Of a stretch of DNA of 59,615 nt, positions 37,515 through 45,682 are shown piece after piece. Each line of letters starts with the position of its first letter. Position 1 is the stretch's first letter. The translations under genes were made by a program, and so were the position numbers. This DNA is from Bordetella parapertussis (GTDB lineage: Bacteria; Pseudomonadota; Gammaproteobacteria; Burkholderiales; Burkholderiaceae_B), in assembly GCA_945911685.1 (NCBI GenBank), contig CAMEAW010000004.1, forward strand, positions 1 through 59,615. The letters are read 5' to 3'. The notes beneath the pieces were generated by a model. The model was not told where the DNA came from. It was given only the letters and a program-made list of their open reading frames with translations, and made no database searches.

Positions 37515-40500
37515 ATGGCTGATGATTTAGACCAAGAACTGCGGTTTTTCTTTAAATCCGCTGGGCAGGGCCCAGCATCGCTCAATGTCGTGCGGCTCGA
37601 AGGTAGCGAAGCGATTTCACAGCTATTTCGGTTTGAACTGATCCTCGTCAGCAATAGTGCAGAGATTGATTTCAAAGACATGCTCAGTAATAGCGCGACG
37701 CTTACCATTCGCTCGTATGAGGGTAGTAAAGAATTTCCGTACCATGGCGAGCTCGCTGAGTTTGAGCAGCTCAATAAAGTCAATGAATTTGTTTTTTATC
37801 GTGCGGTACTGGTGCCTAAAGTTTCAAGGCTTTCGTTGAATCAAATCAATGAGGTCTATCTAAATGAAAAGTCTATCCCCGAGGTGATTGAACAGGTCTT
37901 AAAGGTTGACATCACCAATAGCGATTTTGAGATGGTCTTAAAAGATAAATCTGCTTACCGTAAACGCAGTTTTATTTGTCAGCATCAAGAAAGCAATTTA
38001 GATTTCATCTCGCGTTGGATGGAGTTTGAGGGTATGTACTATTTTTTTGAGCATGGCGATGCCGATTCCGGAACGGATAAGCTCAAAATCTTGGATTACA
38101 AGCAAGGCCATCCTAATCAAAGCCTTTCTTTAAAGTATTGCCAGGCTGAAGATCTGCAAACTCAGTTTCAAGATCAAAATGTCACGGGTTTTATTTGCAG
38201 GCAAAAGCCACTGCCCAAAACAGTGATTGTGCAAGACTTTAATTATCGACAAGCAAACCTCGAAAACCTAAAGGCCACCGAGACAGTATCGGATACAGGC
38301 CGCGGCGAAGTCATGTTTTACGGAGATAACCTACGCACCAATGAAGAAGCCAAGGCTTTAGCTAAAGTCCGTGCGCAAGAGCTGCAAGCGCGTGGCCAAA
38401 TTTTCTTGGGTGAGGCAACAGCGGTTGGTCTTCGCAGTGGTTATTTTTTAGAATTAACAGAGCATTACCGTGATAGTTTTAATGCCAAATACCTCATAAC
38501 TGAAGTGCAGCATTTTGGTTCGCAAGCAGGCGCCATACTGGCTGGTAATGTCACCCCCTACAACTCCGATGGCGGTATTACCAATTACCGCGCCAGTTTT
38601 ATTGCGATACCGGCTGAGATGCAATACCGAGCAGAGCGTGTCACCCCCAAGCCCGTGATTGCAGGCACCATGAGTGGGGTCGTGGATGGCGAAGGCAGCG
38701 GTGACTATGCCGAGATCAATGAACACGGCCAATACAAAGTGCAGCTCCTGTATGACTTATCCGATAAGAATGACAACAAAGGCTCTGCGTGGATCAGAAT
38801 GGCCAGCCCCTATGCAGGCTCGCGTAATGGTATGAACTTTCCGTTGCTCAAAGGCGCTGAAGTATTGCTCTCTTTTATTGGCGGTGATCCTGATCAGCCA
38901 GTGATCATGTCAGCGGTCCCGAACTCAGAAAATCCTAATGTGGTGACGAGTGACAATCAAAACTCTTCTGGCTTGCTGACCCCCAGCGGTAATCGACTCA
39001 CCTTCAGTGATGAACCGGGTCAGAGTGGGTATGAAATTTATGTACCAGGTGTTGGCGTTAAGGGCTACACGGGTGGCTCTGGTTCACCGAAGCGCAAGTT
39101 TCAAAGCCTGAGTGCAGACGCTGCCGACGAAGTCGTCGGCGCAGTAAAGGGTTATAGCTACACTGAAGGATACGAGATAACTGTTAACAAAGGGGGCTCT
39201 TCTAAACTTAGCATGGCAATGGATGCCTCGGGCGAGTTATCCATGGCTAATAAGTTAGCGGTAGGCATAACAAATGAAGTTAAGTTCGCCATGGATGTTA
39301 GCGCAGGCTATGGAGGCGGTGTATCGATGAGTTATGACACGAAAACCGATCTGGAGCCATCATGGTCGCCTTTGCATAAAAAGAGAATTAAAGAAGACAC
39401 ACACTCAGGCGATATTCGAGCTGAAGAGTTTTACCAAATTACCTCTGGCACCAGTGTTAATAATCCAATTAACACGGCCTTACAGATAGTTGAACAAGGT
39501 TTGGAAGCTTTGATCGCCATGGCGCAGGTTATAAATGTCGTTTGCCTTTCGCTTTCTTTTGTCAAGGTCGGTAAAAAAGCCGATGATTTTGGAAGGAAAG
39601 ATTATTCCGCCACAGAAGAATCAAATGCAACTAAAGAGGAAGAGGGGCAACGTAGCTCAAAAATGGGCAGTAACTTTGATCCTGATCATATATCTTTGGC
39701 TCAATACACCTCTTTAGCTTTGAGCCTTGCCGCCTTTATGTATGTTGTGATGGATAGATTCAAGCCAAAGCCGTTAACTCCAGCAAGCGCTCTTAACGTA
39801 AGCAAAGACGGAAATTTTCTTGGTGCTATAGGCATACTGAACTCTTCATATCTTAAACAGACGCCAGATTATATTGAGCTTAAAACAGGCTCTGCGTTTA
39901 TCGCTCCACCCCCTTTATGGAAATTAAATAGTAATTTAGTCGGTGGTATCAACCACGCGGTGGCTAACTATCGGGCGAAGTTAAAGTTAGACGGCGGAAA
40001 CCTCGGTATCAGCGCTACTCATGGCGTGAACATAGACGCACTAAGCTTTGTTGTAAATGTTCCTCCACTGTTTCCGCTAGACCCAGTACCGCCAGTACAA
40101 AATCGCGCGATAGCAATTTCTTCAAATGAAACTGCACTTAAGTCAGGCCCAATCGGTACATCGTCTCTTACCTTGAAAGATGCAGGTGTTGAACTGATAT
40201 CGGCGACGAGTGGGTTGGAAATTAAACCTTTGGAATTTTCGCTCGCAACGATAGGCAGTCATATATCGGGAAAGGCGACAAAACTGCAATTGGTGGGCCC
40301 CACAGTGGAGGTTCTTGCTGCCGACATCAACCTTGGGGGTAGTATAAATATTAAACCTGGTCTTATGACGGTGGGTGATATTACATGTTTGGGTGCGGGG
40401 GCCGCTGGCGTAGGTCTTTTCGCTCAGGCGGCAGCTCAAAATGCAACAATCGCCGCGTTGAATGCAAAGGTGCTAGCGTTGCAGACTGCACAAGTTGTAA

Positions 40501-40613
40501 CTGATTCAGCCGTAGTGACTGCGCAATCTGCCGTTAACACTCTTAAACAAGCGACTGAGGATGCGATTGACTTGTTGCATGAGGGCGTAGAAATTCTTTT
40601 TGGCCAACTATGA
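37515..40613 (+). CDS. vgrG: VgrG spike protein 1 with long C-terminal extension
   Basis: Trimeric puncturing spike (TssI), 1032 residues. Residues about 1-470 form the gp27/gp5-like core (FFFKSAGQGPASLNVVRLEGSE, GSAWIRMASPYAGSRNGMNFPL, GAEVLLSFIGGDPDQPVIMSAVPN). From about residue 535 there is a ~495-residue tail. It has two hydrophobic segments (about 663-685 VINVVCLSLSFV, and 726-749 YTSLALSLAAFMYVV), a beta-rich part, and a C-terminal Ala-rich coiled-coil-like helix. No toxin fold was recognised in the tail. The core is nearly identical to VgrG 2, while the tails are homologous but much diverged. It is followed by the DUF2169 adaptor gene with a 4-bp overlap. Confidence 0.95.
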   Translation: MADDLDQELRFFFKSAGQGPASLNVVRLEGSEAISQLFRFELILVSNSAEIDFKDMLSNSATLTIRSYEGSKEFPYHGELAEFEQLNKVNEFVFYRAVLVPKVSRLSLNQINEVYLNEKSIPEVIEQVLKVDITNSDFEMVLKDKSAYRKRSFICQHQESNLDFISRWMEFEGMYYFFEHGDADSGTDKLKILDYKQGHPNQSLSLKYCQAEDLQTQFQDQNVTGFICRQKPLPKTVIVQDFNYRQANLENLKATETVSDTGRGEVMFYGDNLRTNEEAKALAKVRAQELQARGQIFLGEATAVGLRSGYFLELTEHYRDSFNAKYLITEVQHFGSQAGAILAGNVTPYNSDGGITNYRASFIAIPAEMQYRAERVTPKPVIAGTMSGVVDGEGSGDYAEINEHGQYKVQLLYDLSDKNDNKGSAWIRMASPYAGSRNGMNFPLLKGAEVLLSFIGGDPDQPVIMSAVPNSENPNVVTSDNQNSSGLLTPSGNRLTFSDEPGQSGYEIYVPGVGVKGYTGGSGSPKRKFQSLSADAADEVVGAVKGYSYTEGYEITVNKGGSSKLSMAMDASGELSMANKLAVGITNEVKFAMDVSAGYGGGVSMSYDTKTDLEPSWSPLHKKRIKEDTHSGDIRAEEFYQITSGTSVNNPINTALQIVEQGLEALIAMAQVINVVCLSLSFVKVGKKADDFGRKDYSATEESNATKEEEGQRSSKMGSNFDPDHISLAQYTSLALSLAAFMYVVMDRFKPKPLTPASALNVSKDGNFLGAIGILNSSYLKQTPDYIELKTGSAFIAPPPLWKLNSNLVGGINHAVANYRAKLKLDGGNLGISATHGVNIDALSFVVNVPPLFPLDPVPPVQNRAIAISSNETALKSGPIGTSSLTLKDAGVELISATSGLEIKPLEFSLATIGSHISGKATKLQLVGPTVEVLAADINLGGSINIKPGLMTVGDITCLGAGAAGVGLFAQAAAQNATIAALNAKVLALQTAQVVTDSAVVTAQSAVNTLKQATEDAIDLLHEGVEILFGQL

Positions 40614-41758
40614 AATCCCATCACCCCACCCCCGCAGAGTACATCAAGCGTGTGATCTCACCAGCGACTGGTGAGTACGTCATGTCGTATGGCGTCATCA
40701 CGACTTTTGCTTTGCATCCTGATGGCCCAGCAGAAAATCCCTATATGTCTCAGGTTTGGCCGCTTGCGATGGCTGCGCTTGGTGAAAGCAGCATCCTTGA
40801 TGAGGGCTGGCCGAAAGCGGCTGGCGAGTTTGTTGCTTATGGTGCGGCATTTTGTCCTGCGGGGTTTACCGAGCAACCGGTATCTGTGCGCATCAGGGTA
40901 GGCTCACTTGAAAAACAATTAGCGGTGTTTGGGAATCGCACGATTAATTTTGCCGGCACTATTAGTCAGCCTAAGGCATTTATGCGTTTGCCGATCACTG
41001 CAGAAAATGCTTTTGGCGGTGAAGGTTACGATAAAAACCCGCTAGGAAAAGCCGCGACCCCTATCATTAGTGAATCGGGTGAGTCAGTGTGGCCCATGCC
41101 TAATGTCGAGCTCCCTAATAAGCTGATGATCAAGCAATCTGATCAATTAGAGCCTGCGGGATTTTGGGCTTTGCAACAAGCGGCGCCACAACGCGCCCAA
41201 CACCTTGGCCCGTTTGATGATGCTTGGATAAAGCAGCGCTGGCCCCATCTACCTCTGGGTACTAAACCTGCTTTTTACCAATCTGCCCCTGCCGATCAGC
41301 AGTTAAATGATTACTTTAAAGGCGATGAGCGCATTGTGATTCGCAACATGCACCCCCAGCATGCTGTCATCGAGTCGGCTTTACCGAGTTTACGCGCGCG
41401 TATTTTTGTCGAACGTGCACGGCAAAATGGTGAGATCGAATTTACTGAATACACGAGTCGTGCTGAAACAGTTTGGCTCTTTCCAGAAAGTCTGACCGGG
41501 ATGATTTTATTTCGAGCGACTTTGCCAACACGCGATGCAGATGCGGATGACTTACTGCATGTGTATGCCGCTTTTGAATCTCTGAATCAATCCCCACAAC
41601 CGATTGAAGTGCATTACCGAGATTTTTTGGTCCGTGCAGGCAGGGTGACGTTGCCCGAAGCCGCACCCAGTTTAGCGACAGGCTCTTCTGAATTTGATGC
41701 TGAAATTCAGTCTGAGCAAAACGAACTCAAGGCCGTTCAGGCTTGGGCTAAGTCTTAA
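40610..41758 (+). CDS. DUF2169-family T6SS adaptor/chaperone
   Basis: Cytosolic protein of 382 residues of the DUF2169 family, reported to act as an adaptor that loads effectors onto VgrG. Characteristic parts are AENAFGGEGYDKNPLGKA, AQHLGPFDDAWIKQRWPHLP, and FYQSAPADQQLNDYFKGDERIVIRNMHP in two halves. In many genomes this domain is fused to pentapeptide repeats; here the repeats are in the separate gene that follows. It overlaps the vgrG stop by 4 bp (ATGA), so it is probably dedicated to VgrG 1. Its cargo is not evident, since no toxin gene is adjacent. Confidence 0.87.
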   Translation: MKSHHPTPAEYIKRVISPATGEYVMSYGVITTFALHPDGPAENPYMSQVWPLAMAALGESSILDEGWPKAAGEFVAYGAAFCPAGFTEQPVSVRIRVGSLEKQLAVFGNRTINFAGTISQPKAFMRLPITAENAFGGEGYDKNPLGKAATPIISESGESVWPMPNVELPNKLMIKQSDQLEPAGFWALQQAAPQRAQHLGPFDDAWIKQRWPHLPLGTKPAFYQSAPADQQLNDYFKGDERIVIRNMHPQHAVIESALPSLRARIFVERARQNGEIEFTEYTSRAETVWLFPESLTGMILFRATLPTRDADADDLLHVYAAFESLNQSPQPIEVHYRDFLVRAGRVTLPEAAPSLATGSSEFDAEIQSEQNELKAVQAWAKS

Positions 41759-41807
41759 CCTGAATGCGTGCAGATCAATTGCATGATATTTTTTACTGGA
41801 GAGCATG

Positions 41808-43355
41808 ATGCCTGAAATCCCACCAGAGATTACCTCCTTGTCTCAAGCAAAAGAGTTGCTGCCGCTTGCACAATCCGGTCTGGCTAACGCGATGGAGACT
41901 GCTGGCATCAGTGAAGCAGACATGATTCAATTTATGATGTCTACGCCCAAACTGCAGGGCGCCGCAGAAGAGTTACTCAAAATGGGTGGCTTAGATGGTT
42001 TTTTTGCAGACCTTAATAAAAATGCCGATCAATTGCTCTTAGAAGAGCAAGCACGAAATGCTGAGATTGCGGCAGCTGGTGGAATCGAGGGGGTTGAGGC
42101 CAAACTCGCGAAGGATATCGAGGAAATACAGGCTAAAGCAGAAAAAGACATTGCCGAAATAGAAGCGAAGATGCCTAAGCCGCCTGCGCCAGCTGAGGCC
42201 CCTGCGGTCGAAGCTGCAGATGCTGAAGCTGCAGCGACCGAAGCTGCACAAGCCGAAGCTCCACAAGCTGAAGCGACCGAAGCTGCACAAGCCGAAGCTC
42301 CACAAGCTGAAGCGGCTGAAGCTGCACAAGCCGAAGCTGCTGCGGCCGAAGCCCCTGTAGCTGCCACCGATATCAATCGTGAGTGGGTGATCGCCCATCA
42401 CGGTGAAAGTAAAACTTTTACTTCTTTAGACTTAACGGGTCTAGATTTATCTAACCTCGATTTATCGGGGGCTGACTTTTCTAAGGCCGTACTGAATGAG
42501 GTGAACTTTGCGAATACCCAATTATTAAGCACTAAATTTGACGGGGCATTTTTAACCGGTGCGATCTTCAGTGCTGCAAATTTATCTAAAGCGAGTTTTC
42601 AAAAAGTCAGTGCTAGTAAAAGCAATTTTGAAAATGCTCAGATGACAGGCGTCAGTTTGAAAGACGGTGATTTTTCAACAGGAAACTTTTCGGGTGCGCA
42701 GCTGCAAGAGACGGATCTAAAAAATGGCATTTTCTCGGACGCAAAATTTAATCTCGCTGATGCAACGAGCGCGGTTGCCGACAGTGCGCAGTTTGATGGT
42801 GCGGATTTGTCTAAGGCCACTTTTACTGGCGCCCGTCTCAAGTCAGTAAATTTTTACGGCGCAACGTTAGCGGGGGCAAACTTCTCGCAAACGGCGTGCC
42901 CAAGTGCCGTTTTCTCAGGTGTCGATGCCAGTGACACGACGTTTTCTGAAGCAGACTTATCTGCCACACAGGCCGATAGTAAGACCTCGTTTGCCCGCAG
43001 TCATTTTCTCAAAGCCAATCTCACTTATGCAAACTGGAGCAAAGTGAATTTAGAGAGTGCCGTGCTAGACGAGGCGACGCTAGAGAATGCTGATTTATCG
43101 GGCTCTAATATGCAACAAGGGCGGCTGGTGCGCGCCAAAGCTAAAAAAGCCTGCTTTGATAAAGTCGATCTGCAAAATGCGGATTTAAACGGGATTAACC
43201 TTTTTGAGGGTTCTCTACGCAAGGCGAATCTTCAAGGCTGTCGCATGCAGGCTGCTAACTTTTACGCGGTTGATTTTCTTGATGCGCAAGTTGAGGGTGC
43301 TTTATTCGATGGGTCAATTTTAGAAAAAACGATCTTAAGCAGTCGTCAAACTTAA
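41808..43355 (+). CDS. Pentapeptide-repeat protein with helical N-terminal domain (T6SS accessory) 1
   Basis: 515-residue protein of unknown function. The N-terminal helical region (about 1-125: EITSLSQAKELLPLAQSGL, MGGLDGFFADLNK, AGGIEGVEAK) is followed by an Ala/Glu-rich linker (about 126-185) made partly of 13-residue repeats. A region NREWVIAHHGESKTFTSL then leads to a right-handed pentapeptide helix from about 207 to the end, with A(D/N)LxX units such as LDLSNLDLSGADFS. No signal peptide was seen. A paralogue with the same build stands next to VgrG 2, and both genes have the leader ACTGGAGAGC before ATGATG. The second ATG is chosen for spacing. Pentapeptide proteins are common beside DUF2169/DUF3540 genes, but their role in T6SS is not established. 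Confidence 0.85.
   Translation: MPEIPPEITSLSQAKELLPLAQSGLANAMETAGISEADMIQFMMSTPKLQGAAEELLKMGGLDGFFADLNKNADQLLLEEQARNAEIAAAGGIEGVEAKLAKDIEEIQAKAEKDIAEIEAKMPKPPAPAEAPAVEAADAEAAATEAAQAEAPQAEATEAAQAEAPQAEAAEAAQAEAAAAEAPVAATDINREWVIAHHGESKTFTSLDLTGLDLSNLDLSGADFSKAVLNEVNFANTQLLSTKFDGAFLTGAIFSAANLSKASFQKVSASKSNFENAQMTGVSLKDGDFSTGNFSGAQLQETDLKNGIFSDAKFNLADATSAVADSAQFDGADLSKATFTGARLKSVNFYGATLAGANFSQTACPSAVFSGVDASDTTFSEADLSATQADSKTSFARSHFLKANLTYANWSKVNLESAVLDEATLENADLSGSNMQQGRLVRAKAKKACFDKVDLQNADLNGINLFEGSLRKANLQGCRMQAANFYAVDFLDAQVEGALFDGSILEKTILSSRQT
42240..42338 (+). repeat. 39-bp minisatellite inside the pentapeptide gene
   Basis: Two nearly perfect 39-bp units (42240-42278 and 42279-42317) plus 21 bp of a third encode the 13-residue unit EAAQAEAPQAEAT in the linker. 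A whole number of codons per unit means that copy-number change keeps the frame. Confidence 0.9.
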
Positions 43356-43370
43356 TTCTTAAATATAAAA

Positions 43371-44420
43371 ATGTCAGAGCTACCTCAATCCAAGCCGTCA
43401 CAGAAGCATTTTGAAGACTGTTCGTTTGCAGAGCAGGATTTATCCCATGCTACGTTGGCGGGTCTGTCTTTTCGTGACGTGTCCTTTAAAAATACAAACT
43501 TTAGTCATGCAAACCTGTCTGGGGTGCAGTTCATGGGGTGCAATTTAAGCGGCGCCAATCTAGCCGAGGCGACACTGACAAATGCCCAGATGATGGACTG
43601 CAACGGCGAGGCAATTAATTTATCTGGCGTTGTAGGAAAAGGCGCCTTTATTAAAGACAGCAATTTAAAGCGTGCCAACCTGACTAGCTCAAACTGGAAG
43701 AAAGCATTTTTTCAAAACTGCAAGCTTGATGGCGCTCAAATTGTGAGTGCAGATTTAGATGAAACGTGTTTTTTTACCTGCCAGTTCGAAGAGGCGAACT
43801 TCAGCCGTTCGATTCTGATGCGCACCATGATCGCTGATACGGATTTACGCACTGTTAAGTGGAGTCAGGCTAACCTCACCAAAGTCTATTTACAAGGATC
43901 TGACTTAAGTGGTCAAGATTTTAGAAGTTGTGAGCTGACGATGAGTTTGTTTTACAAGACCAATCTAAGCAAAGCAAATTTTAGCGGCTCAACCCTTAAG
44001 CAAACGCAATTTACTGGCGCCAACCTCACCGAAGCGAATATGAGCGGCGTAGATGGCCAATACGTGGCGTTGATTGCATGCGATTTAAGCTTGGCTAATT
44101 TTAGTCATGCCAAATTAGACTCAAGCAATTTATCAGAGTCAAAATTAACTAAAGCTAATTTTCAAGACTCAGTGCTCTACAAATGCACGATGATTAAAGC
44201 TAGCTGTCTCGAATCAAATTGGTCCCGAGCAAAATTAGATTACTGTAATTTATCGCATGCGAATATTGATCAAAGTGATTGGCAAAATAGCGTACTATTT
44301 ACGAACAATTTTCATGCGCTGTCTCAACGTGAGACCAAGTGGGATAGCGCGAAATTAACAGGTAATTTAAAAACCAATGAAGCGCTCTTGCGTGCAGAAG
44401 AGTGGGAAGCACAGCGTTGA
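43371..44420 (+). CDS. Pentapeptide-repeat protein 2 (no N-terminal extension)
   Basis: 349-residue protein built almost wholly of pentapeptide repeats, e.g. CSFAEQDLSHATLAGLSF, FSHANLSGVQFMGCNLSGANL, TDLRTVKWSQANLTKVYLQGSDLSG (written in parts). It is expected to form one long right-handed quadrilateral beta helix. No signal peptide, membrane segment or toxin domain is visible. It starts 15 bp after the stop of the previous pentapeptide gene and is probably translated with it. A role as scaffold, chaperone-like surface or cargo of the spike is open. Confidence 0.85.
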   Translation: MSELPQSKPSQKHFEDCSFAEQDLSHATLAGLSFRDVSFKNTNFSHANLSGVQFMGCNLSGANLAEATLTNAQMMDCNGEAINLSGVVGKGAFIKDSNLKRANLTSSNWKKAFFQNCKLDGAQIVSADLDETCFFTCQFEEANFSRSILMRTMIADTDLRTVKWSQANLTKVYLQGSDLSGQDFRSCELTMSLFYKTNLSKANFSGSTLKQTQFTGANLTEANMSGVDGQYVALIACDLSLANFSHAKLDSSNLSESKLTKANFQDSVLYKCTMIKASCLESNWSRAKLDYCNLSHANIDQSDWQNSVLFTNNFHALSQRETKWDSAKLTGNLKTNEALLRAEEWEAQR

Positions 44421-44477
44421 AGACGAATTAAATTTGAACGTGCGTTGAGTTGAAACGAATGGTTTGAGGAGATACCG

Positions 44478-45164
44478 ATGAAGAAACACCATTTTGCATC
44501 CCAAGGGGCTTTGGCTACGCCTTGGCCGGATTCTGCGCGACCAGGTCAAATGCAGATGGAGCGCGGCACGATCAGTGGGCAAGTTGAAGATTGGTTTTTT
44601 ATTCAAGGGCTGATGGCGTGCGAGCGTGCCAAAAGCGCTGCGAGCTGCTTGGTTCTACCTGAGACGGGTGATGAGGTGCTGGTCTGTCATTCGTCAGATG
44701 AGGCACCTGCGTATATTTTGGCAGTCTTAAAACGCAAAGCGCCTAGCGAGGGTTTACTACGTTTGCCGGGTGGTGCGAGCATGCACACTGATTGCGGCAA
44801 GCTCACTATTCACGCAAAAGAAGTCAGCCTGCAAGGTAAAGACCGCGTGCAAGTTGATTCTGCTCATCTCGCGATCAACACCGAAAAAACAGAGCTCAAA
44901 ATGAAGCATTTGCATGCTTGGTTTGATTTGCTTGAAACCTACGCATTGCAGGCTAACCTGGTTGCTAAAAATATGACGAGTACGGTTGGGCGTTTACTGC
45001 AACGTGCGCGAGAAAGTTTTCGGTGGGTGGAGGAGTTGGATGAGACCCGAGCCGGCCGAGTGCGGGTAAAGGTCGATGGGCGCTATCAAATGCAAACAGA
45101 ACACACGACCATCCAAGCAGAGGGTATTGTGAAAATTGATGGTCAAAAAATTGACTTAGGTTAA
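44478..45164 (+). CDS. DUF3540 family T6SS accessory protein
   Basis: 228-residue protein that matches the DUF3540 family, found between DUF2169/pentapeptide and DUF4150 genes in T6SS islands. After a variable N-terminus, a short OB-fold-like part resembles the gp5 domain of VgrG (ASCLVLPETGDEVLVCHS). Beta-strand repeats follow (GKLTIHAKEVSLQGKDRVQVDSAHLAI, in parts) together with a helical insertion around LLETYALQANLVAKNM. The molecular role is unknown. A spike-tip adaptor is likely from context. It is 17-20 bp upstream of the PAAR-like gene. Confidence 0.8.
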   Translation: MKKHHFASQGALATPWPDSARPGQMQMERGTISGQVEDWFFIQGLMACERAKSAASCLVLPETGDEVLVCHSSDEAPAYILAVLKRKAPSEGLLRLPGGASMHTDCGKLTIHAKEVSLQGKDRVQVDSAHLAINTEKTELKMKHLHAWFDLLETYALQANLVAKNMTSTVGRLLQRARESFRWVEELDETRAGRVRVKVDGRYQMQTEHTTIQAEGIVKIDGQKIDLG

Positions 45165-45184
45165 CTATTTTTAAAGGATAGATG

Positions 45185-45586
45185 ATGTTTGCGATCACGA
45201 TGGCCGGCGGCACTAGCATGTCTTTCCCTGATGCGTGCATGACACAAGTGGGCCCCGTACCTGCGCCTCTGCCGTATCCCAATACGGGGCAAATGACAAT
45301 GGGTTTTCCGACGACGATGAAAATTTTAATCGGCGGCATGCCTGCCCTACATAAGTCATCGATGATCCCCTTAACGAATGGTGATGAGCTGGGTAATGTG
45401 CCTGGTGGCGTGATGTCTGGCACCTTTATTCAAAAGATGCAGTTTATGTTGTGCAGTTTCACAGTGATGTTCGAGGGGCAGGGCGCAGTGAGGTCTACGA
45501 TGGATTCTGTCAACGGTAACGGCAATACACCGATGATGGGCATGGTGATGGCGCCGAGTCAATTGACCGTAATGGCTGGCGGGTAA
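45185..45586 (+). CDS. PAAR-like spike tip protein (DUF4150 family)
   Basis: Small protein of 133 residues expected to cap the VgrG spike. It has the DUF4150 signature: start MFAITMAGGTSMSFPDACMTQ, then VGPVPAPLPYPNTGQM, a Gly-rich centre (GDELGNVPGGVMSGT) and the C-terminal MVMAPSQLTVMAGG. It carries no C-terminal toxin domain, unlike many PAAR effectors, so it is a plain tip. AAGGA precedes the paired ATGATG, and the second ATG has better spacing. It is 96 bp upstream of VgrG 2, so it may serve either spike. Confidence 0.88.
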   Translation: MFAITMAGGTSMSFPDACMTQVGPVPAPLPYPNTGQMTMGFPTTMKILIGGMPALHKSSMIPLTNGDELGNVPGGVMSGTFIQKMQFMLCSFTVMFEGQGAVRSTMDSVNGNGNTPMMGMVMAPSQLTVMAGG

Positions 45587-45682
45587 TTTCACTTTGAGTT
45601 TTGATAATTAATTTAATGTTTACATTTAATCACTGAGGCTAGCAAAAAAGTTTGCGCTGAACGAAATAAAAGGATGCATGCA

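Noticed and set aside
40610..44420. DUF2169 and following pentapeptide genes as one broken fusion gene
   Set aside because: Each has its own start, ribosome-binding site and family-consistent ends, and the first pentapeptide gene has a full N-terminal domain of its own, so no frameshift is needed.
45185..45586. PAAR-like protein as a toxin-bearing effector
   Set aside because: The protein ends with the DUF4150 domain itself; there is no C-terminal extension to carry a toxin.
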